This document shows, piece after piece, positions 1 to 7,061 of a stretch of 64,000 bases of DNA (position 1 is the stretch's first letter; each line of letters opens with the position of its first letter). A program made the position numbers and the translations under genes. The notes below the pieces were generated by a model. It worked only from the letters and a program-made list of their open reading frames with translations, made no database searches and was not told the DNA's origin. This stretch comes from Shewanella nanhaiensis (GTDB lineage: Bacteria; Pseudomonadota; Gammaproteobacteria; Enterobacterales; Shewanellaceae): assembly GCF_019457885.1 (NCBI RefSeq), contig NZ_JAHZST010000019.1, forward strand, positions 1 through 64,000, in the 5' to 3' direction.

Positions 1-53
1 AGATGAAATGTGCTTTTACCTAAATCAATCCCTATAACGCGAAAGTTAGACAT
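1..53 (-). CDS. IS110/IS1111-family transposase, N-terminal fragment cut by window edge
   Basis: Read on the minus strand, the first 53 bases encode MSNFRVIGIDLGKSTFH from an ATG at 53. This is the first catalytic strand of the DEDD (RuvC-like) transposase fold of IS110/IS1111 elements, with the GIDxxKxxF signature. A good ribosome-binding site (GAGGTGG) lies about 7 bases upstream. Only the first 17 residues are in the window, so intactness cannot be judged. The gene points away from, and lies about 140 bp from, an attC site. Members of the IS1111-attC group are known to insert specifically into attC sites, which fits this position. Whether it is IS110 or IS1111 proper cannot be told from this fragment. 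Confidence 0.75.
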   Translation of the reverse strand, partial: MSNFRVIGIDLGKSTFH

Positions 54-190
54 GATGACCACCTCTTCTTTGTTAACCAGACAAACTGGAGTTTAACACT
101 AGGTTGGGGCGTACCATCTTATTAATGCGTTAGAGTTTAAGCTCTGAAAATGACCGCTGCCATTAAGGGAGCTATGGCAATTAGATAAGC
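54..190 (-). other. non-coding segment between the IS transposase start and attC; probable IS end
   Basis: These 137 bases separate the transposase start from the first attC and must contain the insertion-sequence end. Two short inverted repeats are visible: TGCCAT/ATGGCA with a 10-base loop near 158-180, and CCAG/CTGG near 78-90. IS110-group elements encode a guide (bridge) RNA in a non-coding end next to the transposase gene. Whether one lies here cannot be shown without the rest of the element. No open reading frame is apparent. Confidence 0.35.
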
Positions 191-292
191 GGTAACGCCG
201 CGTTAAGCGGACTAAAATAATTGGTTACAATGTGGAGTAAATAGAAATCTAACCAACTGTTTTAGTTACGTTTTAACACCTTGTTATAACCG
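191..292 (-). other. attC-like cassette recombination site 1
   Basis: On the minus strand the segment begins GGTTATAACAAG and ends CGGCGTTACC, matching the simple-site cores of an integron attC (RYYYAAC and GTTRRRY-like). The two internal arms ACTAAAACAGTTGGTTA and TAACCAATTATTTTAGT pair over 17 positions with two mismatches around a variable centre. That is the palindromic architecture of attC. It lies directly downstream of the minus-strand ORF ending at 294, as expected for a gene cassette. The assignment is made by eye, without a covariance model. Confidence 0.75.
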
Positions 293-293
293 A

Positions 294-1286
294 TTACAAT
301 AAACTTTGAAGCTTGGTTAATATCGAATCAGAATAGAGGCCTGCCAAAACGCCTATAATTAGCCCTCCAGTCAGATCTTCTACTGTAATGGCTTTCGTGG
401 TTTCTGGCTTTCTAGAAACCAATAAACTGATTACCAATCCTAACCCGACACTGCCAGCCAAAACTCCCCAGTTAATTAGTGGGTCATTAGTCGTTGCTAT
501 TAGAGTATTTTTTATCATATACCCCACTGCGGCGCCTATCATTCCACCTGTAGGTACTGCAAAAGCAGAAGGAAGAATTGAAATCCGTGAAGTTATTGTG
601 CGTGTATGCACCACATCATCATTTAACTTATATGAGGCTTTAAAAGAAGCATCCATTTTCTTTTGCTTTAAAAGATGAGGGGCTCTATATGAAAATGGAA
701 AAGTAATTGTACTCCCGACAGGTAAAGAAACCCCCTTAGTAAAATCTTTTCCTTGGACTTTTTCAAGGCGATCCATAACTCTTTTTAATTTATCTTTATT
801 TATAGAGTAAGCTTTAGGTAAGAAAGATTCTTCAGGCTCAAAGCTTATTACCTCTTTTTCAAGTCGCTCTACATCTTCCCATTCATCAATTTTTAATGCT
901 TCTTCTGCCCAATAAGGAGTTGTTGGCTGTGTTTTCTTTTTAGAAAATATAGAAGCATATCCGTCAATTATTTCGATAATCGCTAAAGCAATAGCTTCCG
1001 TAAATGAAATCTTTCTTCTACGTTTCTTAGCATAGGCACTTTCCACACCTCTTTCTAATTCGCGAATTAGACGTCGCTTCTTATCTTCTAGCTCTGTTAA
1101 ATTTGTTGCCTCAAGGTCATCATTTATTGATAGCTCTCGACCCGCAGAAAGAGTGTTAAAAACCTGCAAATCTAATATTGGTTGGCCAGAAATATTAGTA
1201 ACATTTAAGCTAACTGAGTATTCTTGGCTTCCAGCAATATGCTCCTGAGATACCAAATTAATTGCTATATTTTCTGAATCTTTCAC
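294..1286 (-). CDS. cassette-borne hypothetical membrane protein
   Basis: A protein of about 330 residues that I do not recognise. The N-terminal 50 residues look like a beta-sandwich (alternating hydrophobic strands with a VTNISGQP turn). A highly charged, lysine/arginine-rich helical stretch follows around 65-95, then an acidic region, then two or three hydrophobic segments near 240-330 with a GGxIGxxxG-like glycine pattern. It probably sits in a membrane. The reading frame opens with TTG at 1289 and GTG at 1286. AGGAGG ends only one base before the TTG, so the GTG is slightly better placed, and the start is uncertain. It is followed by an attC, and the preceding minus-strand gene also ends in an attC, so it reads as an integron gene cassette. 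Lower GC than the core genes supports acquisition. Confidence 0.6.
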   Translation of the reverse strand: MKDSENIAINLVSQEHIAGSQEYSVSLNVTNISGQPILDLQVFNTLSAGRELSINDDLEATNLTELEDKKRRLIRELERGVESAYAKKRRRKISFTEAIALAIIEIIDGYASIFSKKKTQPTTPYWAEEALKIDEWEDVERLEKEVISFEPEESFLPKAYSINKDKLKRVMDRLEKVQGKDFTKGVSLPVGSTITFPFSYRAPHLLKQKKMDASFKASYKLNDDVVHTRTITSRISILPSAFAVPTGGMIGAAVGYMIKNTLIATTNDPLINWGVLAGSVGLGLVISLLVSRKPETTKAITVEDLTGGLIIGVLAGLYSDSILTKLQSLL

Positions 1287-1478
1287 CAATCCTCCTTGAG
1301 GTTATAACGAGCCTGTAGAATTTCTCTTCTAGAAAAATAGGCTCAAAAATGATAAAAATTAAGCCCCAAAACGCGGAGCTACGTGAATTCTGAGGTGGTA
1401 TACTTCTAAACAATTGCTTTTACGCGTTCTCCGAACGTAAATTTCATTCATCATTTCAGCTTGGGAATAATTCTACAG

Positions 1479-1568
1479 CCTCAACGCCCAAATAACAGGC
1501 TAAGTAATTGTTGGCTAAAATTGTGTAGCGAAGCGAAACGTAGCCAACTGTTACGTGTCCTTGTTGAT
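1479..1568 (-). other. attC-like cassette recombination site 2
   Basis: On the minus strand the site runs from AATCAACAAGG to TTGGGCGTTGAGG. The arms GTAACAGTTGGCTA and TAGCCAACAATTAC pair over 14 positions with two mismatches around a short central loop (TTCGCTTCG region). The right core GGGCGTTG and left core TCAAC are typical of chromosomal attC sites of marine Gammaproteobacteria. The stop codon of the upstream gene (1551-1553) falls inside the site, a common arrangement in cassettes. Confidence 0.8.
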
Positions 1569-2177
1569 TTTCTTGTTAGCCGTAAATTGGCAACATGCAA
1601 GTTTATATGCAGCAAGACCAAACCAGCCCATTGTTGGAATTGCCCATAACCTTTGGATTAAACCATTAATTTCTTGAGGGATAAACCCTGCATAAATAAG
1701 CCAAAACATAAAAACATGCAACACAGTTACAGCAACAGATAAACTCTCAAACATACTAGACTTAATCACGTTTTTGAATTCTAGGGCAAAAGCCATAGGA
1801 GCGAGAATCATAAAGATCGATAGGTTATACAAAAGGTGAAGGGGTGTTTCGAGTGTCCAAACCCCAGCACTAATCATACTTATACCAAATAAAGATGTTG
1901 CTAACATGGCAGTAGAAAATCGATTTGGTGAAAATGACTGCATAGCAAATGCAAAACCACACATAGATAATCCAATGACAATATCAGCTATGCGATGGGT
2001 ATACGCATAAACTGGATCTTCTAATGCAACATAACTGATACTTTTCGCAACGAAATCAAAATCAGGAATGATAACTCCAAGCCCAATATTGACTATTGAA
2101 GCGATCCAAATGATATGAGCTTGTTTTAGTAACCTGTAGTTTAGATTATTCACCGTACTTCCTTTTTCGGCTAACAT
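1551..2177 (-). CDS. cassette-borne DUF998-like membrane protein
   Basis: This 208-residue protein has about six hydrophobic segments and the pattern of DUF998 membrane proteins: a periplasmic or lumenal IS/YxALEDP stretch after the first helix, then a later LHLLYN...LAPMAFALEF segment. The function of the family is unknown to me. The first ATG (2177) has only a weak AAGGCG site. A GTG about ten codons inside, preceded by AAGGAAG, is an alternative start. The stop lies within attC site 2, so the gene is most likely an integron cassette oriented like its neighbour. No integrase gene is present in the window. Confidence 0.6.
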   Translation of the reverse strand: MLAEKGSTVNNLNYRLLKQAHIIWIASIVNIGLGVIIPDFDFVAKSISYVALEDPVYAYTHRIADIVIGLSMCGFAFAMQSFSPNRFSTAMLATSLFGISMISAGVWTLETPLHLLYNLSIFMILAPMAFALEFKNVIKSSMFESLSVAVTVLHVFMFWLIYAGFIPQEINGLIQRLWAIPTMGWFGLAAYKLACCQFTANKKINKDT

Positions 2178-2609
2178 TTGTATATACGCCTTGCGCGTTT
2201 ATCAAGTTAGACCAGTAAAAGTGTATGTGTTTAATCGTCTGATTTATATCATTTACAACGATCAGTCTAAACACACCTTCTGGAAAAACGAGAATGCACA
2301 CTTTGTTTGCCTCGTATCTCCTGCAAACCGAGCAAGCGCGTTTTTAGTTACTTGAATTTACATCTATTTCTATTTCCACTCAATAACAAACCGTGAACTG
2401 ATTGCGCAAAATTTAGAGGTTTACCGCACAAAACCGATACTACTGTACATAAGTGCAAACACTAATGAACTTAGAGGTTATCGTTAGACGGAGTCCTTAC
2501 CTTTCCGACTGATGAAAGAAGTGCTGAAAAAGAGGTCTATGCTGCATAGGATGAATTGCTGTGAATAGCACATAAAGGGGCAAAAACCATTTGTAAAATT
2601 CTCCCAGTA
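2178..2609. other. non-coding region upstream of the cassette ORF
   Basis: No coding region is supported here. The clearest structure is an imperfect inverted repeat at about 2229-2276: TGTGTTTA...CTGAT paired with ATCAG...TAAACACA, with unequal internal bulges. It lacks convincing attC core sites, so I do not call it attC. GGCGTATATAC just upstream of the ORF resembles a decayed right core. The remainder to 2609 shows nothing I can name. Confidence 0.4.
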
Positions 2610-2937
2610 AAGCCAAATCGAAGAGATTCATGAGCAGGTGTAGATGCGGCTACGAGCTTCGACTTCAGGGCGAAGTTTCACCCTGTGAAACTCTTTGAGC
2701 GCGAGGTAAGGATACCGAGCTGGCCGTTTAACAGGGAAGTTATTGGAAATAGCAGAGCGCCCAAGGATAACTCTTATGAAATCAAGAGCCAGTGTACCGA
2801 GAGATTACTTGCACATAAGCACGCTGCAAGCGATAGGTAACCATAAAGGTACGATCTTCAAACAGACCACCAAATAACAAAACACCTAAATATTAATCAA
2901 GAAATGTAATCAGCCTTCATTCGAAGGCTAACCAATT
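2610..2937 (+). repeat. dispersed structured repeat, copy 1 (head plus tail)
   Basis: The segment shares long stretches with 62727-63142: the head around 2637-2766 (GGTGTAGATGC... through TTTAACAGGGAAGTTATTGG), a tail motif AAGGT.CGA.CTTCAAACA, and a terminal hairpin AGCCTTCATTCGAAGGCT at about 2917-2934. An internal hairpin, GTTTCA/TGAAAC, occupies the same place as GTATC/GATAC in the other copy. The base changes keep pairing, which argues for selection on the structure at some point. It has no coding potential. Confidence 0.7.
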
Positions 2938-2944
2938 TTGGGGC

Positions 2945-3232
2945 ATTTCCTACTATCCGTGTAGGTCAGACGTGCTTGCGGCGTCTCGCAGAAGTAATAC
3001 ACATAAGGTCGTTCTTTCAAATCCATGTGATCACGACATTGGTACATCTGACCCATAGGGATATGGGAAATGTCTTATGTATGTAGGGAACATCCAAGAC
3101 CATGCACGGCACCTGCGGCAGGCAATAAACAGCAGTGAAGGCAAGACCTTCAATAATCAGCCCCAATTCCAACTTAGCCAAATGAACCAAACCAGAAAAT
3201 GTGTTCTGCCTTCATTTGAAGGCAGATTAAAC
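2945..3232 (+). repeat. dispersed structured repeat, copy 2 (middle plus tail)
   Basis: It begins ATTTCCTACTATCC.TGTAGGTCAGA and includes GCGTCTCGCAGAAGTA, both also found in the copy at 62925-62985. A tail motif AAGACCTTCAA follows, and then a terminal hairpin TGCCTTCATTTGAAGGCA. The outermost pair of that hairpin is T-A here but A-T in the other copies, another compensatory change. The last few bases overlap the end of the histidine kinase gene. Copies 1 and 2 look like tandem partial units of one element. Confidence 0.6.
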
Positions 3233-4432
3233 TCTTGGTATAGAGACCATCACACCAAGGCCTGGCTTACAATCATGTAAGGCAATAGTACCATGGTGCA
3301 AACCAGCAACCGCTTTTGCCAACGAAAGACCTAGCCCCAAGCCACCATCGGTACGGCTTTTATCGACACGATATAAACGCTCAAAAACACGCTCTCTTTC
3401 AGCTTCCGCAATACCCAAACCATTATCTTCAACCTTAAGCCAAACCAAGGAATGGTTATTATCCGCGCCGCAGCTGAGTCTGATCACACTCCCTGAAGCA
3501 CAATATCGCAGCGCATTTTCAATCAAGTTGGCGGCTTGCTGGATCAACAGTTCCCGATCGCCCTGAATAAGTAACGGAGATTGCGCTTTATGCACCAGCA
3601 ACTGCATTCCAGCATCTTCGGCAACATCAACATAGATCTCAGCAACCGTATCGACAATTTGAGTCAAATCAGTTTCAGTAAAGCGACTGCGCCTTGCACC
3701 AGACTCAATTTGAGTAATGCGTAACAGGGCATCAAAAATAGCAGCAAGACGTTGTGAATCAGACAAGGCATGGTCGAGTTCACTCATAAAATTCTGGCTG
3801 TGTGCTATCGGTGCAGTTTCGGCCTCGTCGCGTAAGGTCAGTAAATTGTGCCTTAAACGCGTAATAGGTGTCTTGAGTTCGTGAGCTATGTTGGCCGAAA
3901 TATCGCTCATTGCAGCCACAGAACCCTCTAAACGAGACAGCATTTCATCCACTGATACCGATATTCTCGCCAGATCGTTATAGGTGTTTTTCTCACCCGT
4001 TCGTGCCGATAAATCTCCATCTGCCGCCGCATTTAATACCTGTTCAATACGAGATATCCGATGCTGACTCAAACGGCTCATCGCGACAACGATGGCAATA
4101 GTGAAGAGTGAGACCAAAACACCTGCCAGTATAAAACCACTGATAAGGACTGCAATAATGTCATCGTCTTCAATCGGATCGTCGTCGATATCGTGTTTAT
4201 CACCTGTAGTCCGCTGCTTTGACTCTTTGACAATCTCACTGTTCTGCTTACCCAATTCATAGTCAACATAGGCAATGGTCACACTGGCCATCAGCACAAG
4301 ACTAAACAACGACACCACAGCGAACATCACCCCTTGCTGAGTAGCAGAACTTTTCATCCAGAGAGGAAGGCAATTAATCATCTGCTGAGGTGAGATTTTG
4401 CTTTGTAATGCATCAAGAAACCTGCGTTTCAT
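3227..4432 (-). CDS. two-component sensor histidine kinase
   Basis: This 401-residue inner-membrane sensor kinase has transmembrane helices at about 33-55 and 94-117 flanking a very short, acidic periplasmic loop (DIDDDPIEDDD at 81-91). A HAMP segment follows, with a HisKA H-box NIAHELKTP (His184) and a HATPase_c domain with the N-box LIENALRYC and G-boxes DNGLGIAE and GLGLGLSLAK. It autophosphorylates and should pass the phosphate to the adjacent regulator, whose gene overlaps it by 4 bases (ATGA). The acidic sensor loop and the upstream PepSY protein suggest a cation or envelope signal, as in QseBC/CarRS-type systems. The signal itself is inference. The 3' end touches the dispersed repeat. 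Confidence 0.9.
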   Translation of the reverse strand: MKRRFLDALQSKISPQQMINCLPLWMKSSATQQGVMFAVVSLFSLVLMASVTIAYVDYELGKQNSEIVKESKQRTTGDKHDIDDDPIEDDDIIAVLISGFILAGVLVSLFTIAIVVAMSRLSQHRISRIEQVLNAAADGDLSARTGEKNTYNDLARISVSVDEMLSRLEGSVAAMSDISANIAHELKTPITRLRHNLLTLRDEAETAPIAHSQNFMSELDHALSDSQRLAAIFDALLRITQIESGARRSRFTETDLTQIVDTVAEIYVDVAEDAGMQLLVHKAQSPLLIQGDRELLIQQAANLIENALRYCASGSVIRLSCGADNNHSLVWLKVEDNGLGIAEAERERVFERLYRVDKSRTDGGLGLGLSLAKAVAGLHHGTIALHDCKPGLGVMVSIPRV

Positions 4433-5127
4433 TTGGCTTCCTCATTAGATCGATGCTCTAACTTATAACCTGCGCCTCGTACGGTTTGGAGCAGTGTATC
4501 GCCAAAGGGCTTCTCTATTTTATTCCTAAGGCGACTAATGTGGGTTTCAACCACGCTAGTTTGGGGATCAAAATGAATATCCCACACATGCTCAAGCAAC
4601 ATAGTTCGGGTGATCACGCGACTAGGATGGCGCAAAAACAGCTCTAAGATACGAAACTCTTTAGGCTGCAGATCAAGCTGCTTTCCTTGGCGGGTCGCAG
4701 TATGTTCATACAGATTTAACACCAGATCGCCAAAAGTCAGTTGCGGTTTAGTGTCAGTCGATGTTAATGAACTGCGGCGAGAAAGCGCACTAACACGCGC
4801 AAGCAGTTCAGAGAAGGCAAATGGCTTAGTGAGGTAATCATCACCTCCAGCCTCTAACCCCTGTACACGATCATCCACCCCACCTAAGGAGGTCAAAAAC
4901 AAGATAGGCGTTCCAACTTGCGCAGCACGAAGTGCCTTAACTAAAGACAGTCCGTCTAGACCCGGCAACATACGATCGACGATTGCGACATCAAAATGCT
5001 CCGTCATGCATAGGGTCAACGCATATTTGCCGTTTTCCGTCACCTCAACTTGGTGCCCAGCTTCACGCAGCCCTTTTTCAACAAAACTGCTCAGACTCAC
5101 ATCGTCTTCAACCAGCAACACTCGCAT
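4429..5127 (-). CDS. OmpR/PhoB-family response regulator
   Basis: This 232-residue DNA-binding regulator has an N-terminal receiver domain with the acidic pocket E7-D8-D9, the phospho-acceptor D51 in IVDRMLPG, T79 and K101 (LTKPF). A C-terminal winged helix begins about residue 130 (LTFGDLVLNLYEHTATRQG) with a recognition region around LEHVWDIHFDPQTSVVETHISRLRNKI. It forms an operon with the kinase downstream (4-base overlap) and lies 24 bp below a small membrane-protein gene. The pair most likely controls the PepSY operon just upstream, which is the usual arrangement, but no operator was identified. Confidence 0.93.
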   Translation of the reverse strand: MRVLLVEDDVSLSSFVEKGLREAGHQVEVTENGKYALTLCMTEHFDVAIVDRMLPGLDGLSLVKALRAAQVGTPILFLTSLGGVDDRVQGLEAGGDDYLTKPFAFSELLARVSALSRRSSLTSTDTKPQLTFGDLVLNLYEHTATRQGKQLDLQPKEFRILELFLRHPSRVITRTMLLEHVWDIHFDPQTSVVETHISRLRNKIEKPFGDTLLQTVRGAGYKLEHRSNEEAK

Positions 5128-5151
5128 GACGCCTCTCTCTCAGAAATAAGG

Positions 5152-5493
5152 TTATAATGCCACAACAGGGACATTCTCTTGCTCCTCTGTCGCTGGTTCT
5201 GCCACATTATTTGGCGGAGTTTCCTCATTATGCTGCTGCCATTTCATCATAATCACCGCTGCGACACCAGCTAATAAGCTTACCCCCAATGTCACCAATC
5301 CCAGCATAAAAAACAGAGAGAAAGAGACCACGCCTACCAGTGCTTTGGGTCCATTTTCACAGACAGTTTTTAGCCCTAATCGTATTTTTGACGACCATAG
5401 CTTCGATTTATTAATACAGTCAGACCAAGATGTCGCTCTTTTGGTATCAGATTCAGTTTCTTGATTGGCATTTGACCCTGCTGATTCAGTCAT
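5152..5493 (-). CDS. small membrane protein in the PepSY/TCS operon
   Basis: A 113-residue protein with no family I recognise. The N-terminal 50 residues are hydrophilic and contain two cysteines (CINKS, TVCEN). One long hydrophobic region, about 54-85 (VGVVSFSLFFMLGLVTLGVSLLAGVAAVIMM), could form one or two membrane passes. The C-terminus is acidic. The start is fixed by a strong AAGGAGATATA site before the ATG. It lies between the PepSY gene and the response regulator, all on the same strand, so it is probably co-transcribed and may be an accessory of the signalling system. Confidence 0.7.
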   Translation of the reverse strand: MTESAGSNANQETESDTKRATSWSDCINKSKLWSSKIRLGLKTVCENGPKALVGVVSFSLFFMLGLVTLGVSLLAGVAAVIMMKWQQHNEETPPNNVAEPATEEQENVPVVAL

Positions 5494-5584
5494 TATATCT
5501 CCTTAAGGTGTCATCATAGATCACACCCTCTTAGTTATTCACAGTTAGTTATTCACAGCTCGTTTAAACTGTTCACAGAGAGAA

Positions 5585-6142
5585 TTATTTCGCCGCTGAT
5601 GATGTTAGTGCATTCACCTCAGTTTCAATTTGCTTACCATTGACTGTCATCAACTTGATTTCATAAGCAAGACTACCATGATCATCATCCAGTTCGACAC
5701 TCCACGCTTTACCACTAAATTGCGTTTCAGCCTGCTTCACAACCTCTTCTAGCGATAAATACTGACCACTGTTCAAGCCCGATAGAAACAATGCATCTTC
5801 CAACTTATCGTCCTCATCGTCATGCTCGTCACGCTTGCGACGATTGTCAGTCAAAATAACATCTCCTGTTTGTATATTGATTGCGGTATATACTTTTTCG
5901 CCGTTTTTACCTAGCAACTCTATTTCATAGATAGCTTGGCCCATTTTGACTTCACGCTCTGCTTCAATAGTAATGCCACCTGTATTGGTTTCTGCCAATG
6001 CAACGGCCTGAAGGAGAGAGACTGAATCTTGATTCGGTAATATCGGTGCGTCATCTGCATTTGCAGAGCCTACTGCAGCTATAGCACTCAGCCCAAGAAG
6101 AGTAGAGATTGCCGCGGTTTTAAAAACTGATGAATTGTTCAT
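5585..6142 (-). CDS. secreted PepSY-domain protein
   Basis: Translation from the ATG at 6142, which has GAGGAC 6 bases upstream, gives about 185 residues with a clear signal peptide ending near SANA-DDAP. An upstream in-frame ATG at 6175 lacks this context. Two PepSY-like units follow, around 40-90 (SLLQAVALAETNTGG...YEIELLGKNGEKVYTAINIQTGDVI) and 115-180 (LSLEEVVKQAETQFSGKAWSVELDDDHGSLAYEIKLM). The segment between them is very acidic and charged (KRDEHDDEDDK). PepSY proteins are periplasmic and are often encoded beside two-component systems of this type. It may sequester cations or modulate the kinase, which is inference. Confidence 0.85.
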   Translation of the reverse strand: MNNSSVFKTAAISTLLGLSAIAAVGSANADDAPILPNQDSVSLLQAVALAETNTGGITIEAEREVKMGQAIYEIELLGKNGEKVYTAINIQTGDVILTDNRRKRDEHDDEDDKLEDALFLSGLNSGQYLSLEEVVKQAETQFSGKAWSVELDDDHGSLAYEIKLMTVNGKQIETEVNALTSSAAK

Positions 6143-6409
6143 GGTAAAGTCCTCATATTGTTTTGATACTGACAAGGTGAATTCCCTGTCGATGAGGTAA
6201 CTTTACCTAAGTCATCTTTCCGCAAGTTTTCCTGAACTATACAATTTTGTAAGGTTTCAAAGCGGGACAATATTTCACAATAAAATAATCATGTTCGAGG
6301 TTTTAAAGCCTGATCAGTTATCGTTCCATCCCACCAAAATCATAACTCTCCCACAAAGAAGTCGTAGCGAATGATTAAATCAAAGAGATAACTATCTTGT
6401 TATTAGCAC

Positions 6410-6545
6410 TGAGGTGCCGCAGTGAGCTTTCAAAACAAGGTGAAGTGTCAATAAGTAGTACGCTTCGAGTGAGGAATATAGAAGATCTCTTTAATACTTA
6501 AGACTCTAGAGGGTAGATGTAATTGGCCTTCATTCCAAGACCAGC
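6410..6545 (+). repeat. degenerate copy of the dispersed repeat
   Basis: The gap between the PepSY gene and the NTF2-like gene holds no ORF. At about 6440-6475, GGTGAAGTGTC..TA..AGTACGCTTCGAGTGAGGA resembles the head of the repeat at 62727 (GGTGAGGTATC...GATACTCTTCGAGCGAGAGGA). At 6518-6533, TGTAATTGGCCTTCATT resembles its tail, TGTAATCAGCCTTCATT, but the closing arm of the hairpin is lost. I take it as a decayed copy. Confidence 0.4.
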
Positions 6546-6578
6546 CACTTTATTGGTTAAAAGCAAAGCTGATAACCC

Positions 6579-6962
6579 CTAATACACGGTATTGCCATTC
6601 TCAGACTTACCAGGGATCTCCTGCATGGAATCCCAATGTTCTATGATTTTCCCAGCATCATCGAAGCGGAAAAAATCCATGGTCACATACTCAACACCAC
6701 CCGGCCAGGTTTGGTGTGTGTGAAGGGCGACTAAATCCTCCTCAGCCACGGCACGGACAAATTCGATGCTTTTATCTGGGTACTCAGTTGCCATTCTGTC
6801 GAAATAGGAAATAAAGGGTTCTTTTCCATCTCCCACTAGTGGGTTGTGCTGAATATAGTCTGCTCCAACATAAAGCTCGACCGCTTTACGAGGTTCGCCT
6901 TCATATGACATTTGATAAAAAGCAATTGCATGGGTTTTATTGAGCGCTAAGTTATGAGCCAT
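6579..6962 (-). CDS. SnoaL/NTF2-like protein
   Basis: From the ATG at 6962 (preceded by GGAG with a 6-base spacer) the product is 127 residues with the cone-shaped NTF2-like fold of SnoaL-type proteins. The family signature is the start AIAFYQMSYEGEPRKAVELYVGADYIQHNP and the end FFRFDDAGKIIEHWDSMQEIP. Relatives are small cytoplasmic proteins, some with isomerase, cyclase or hydrolase activity on small molecules, and many of unknown function. It stands alone between the repeat remnant and a membrane-protein gene. Two upstream in-frame ATGs (6986 and 6968) have poorer ribosome-binding contexts. Confidence 0.8.
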   Translation of the reverse strand: MAHNLALNKTHAIAFYQMSYEGEPRKAVELYVGADYIQHNPLVGDGKEPFISYFDRMATEYPDKSIEFVRAVAEEDLVALHTHQTWPGGVEYVTMDFFRFDDAGKIIEHWDSMQEIPGKSENGNTVY

Positions 6963-7061
6963 ATTCATCTCCAAGAATCTAGTCACTGACTAAGACGTTA
7001 CCACACAGGAAAGTGTATGAATATCACAAAGTAAGTGCACACTTACCATTAAGTTGGCAAC

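Noticed and set aside
2225..2280. Inverted repeat TGTGTTTA...TAAACACA as a third attC at the left end
   Set aside because: The stem is clear, but RYYYAAC/GTTRRRY cores are not found at proper places, and internal bulges are unequal. It is left as an unnamed palindrome.
2945..3280. Open reading frame at 3077-3280 (plus)
   Set aside because: It lies within the dispersed repeat and overlaps the 3' end of the histidine kinase. There is no ribosome-binding site and no family-like composition.
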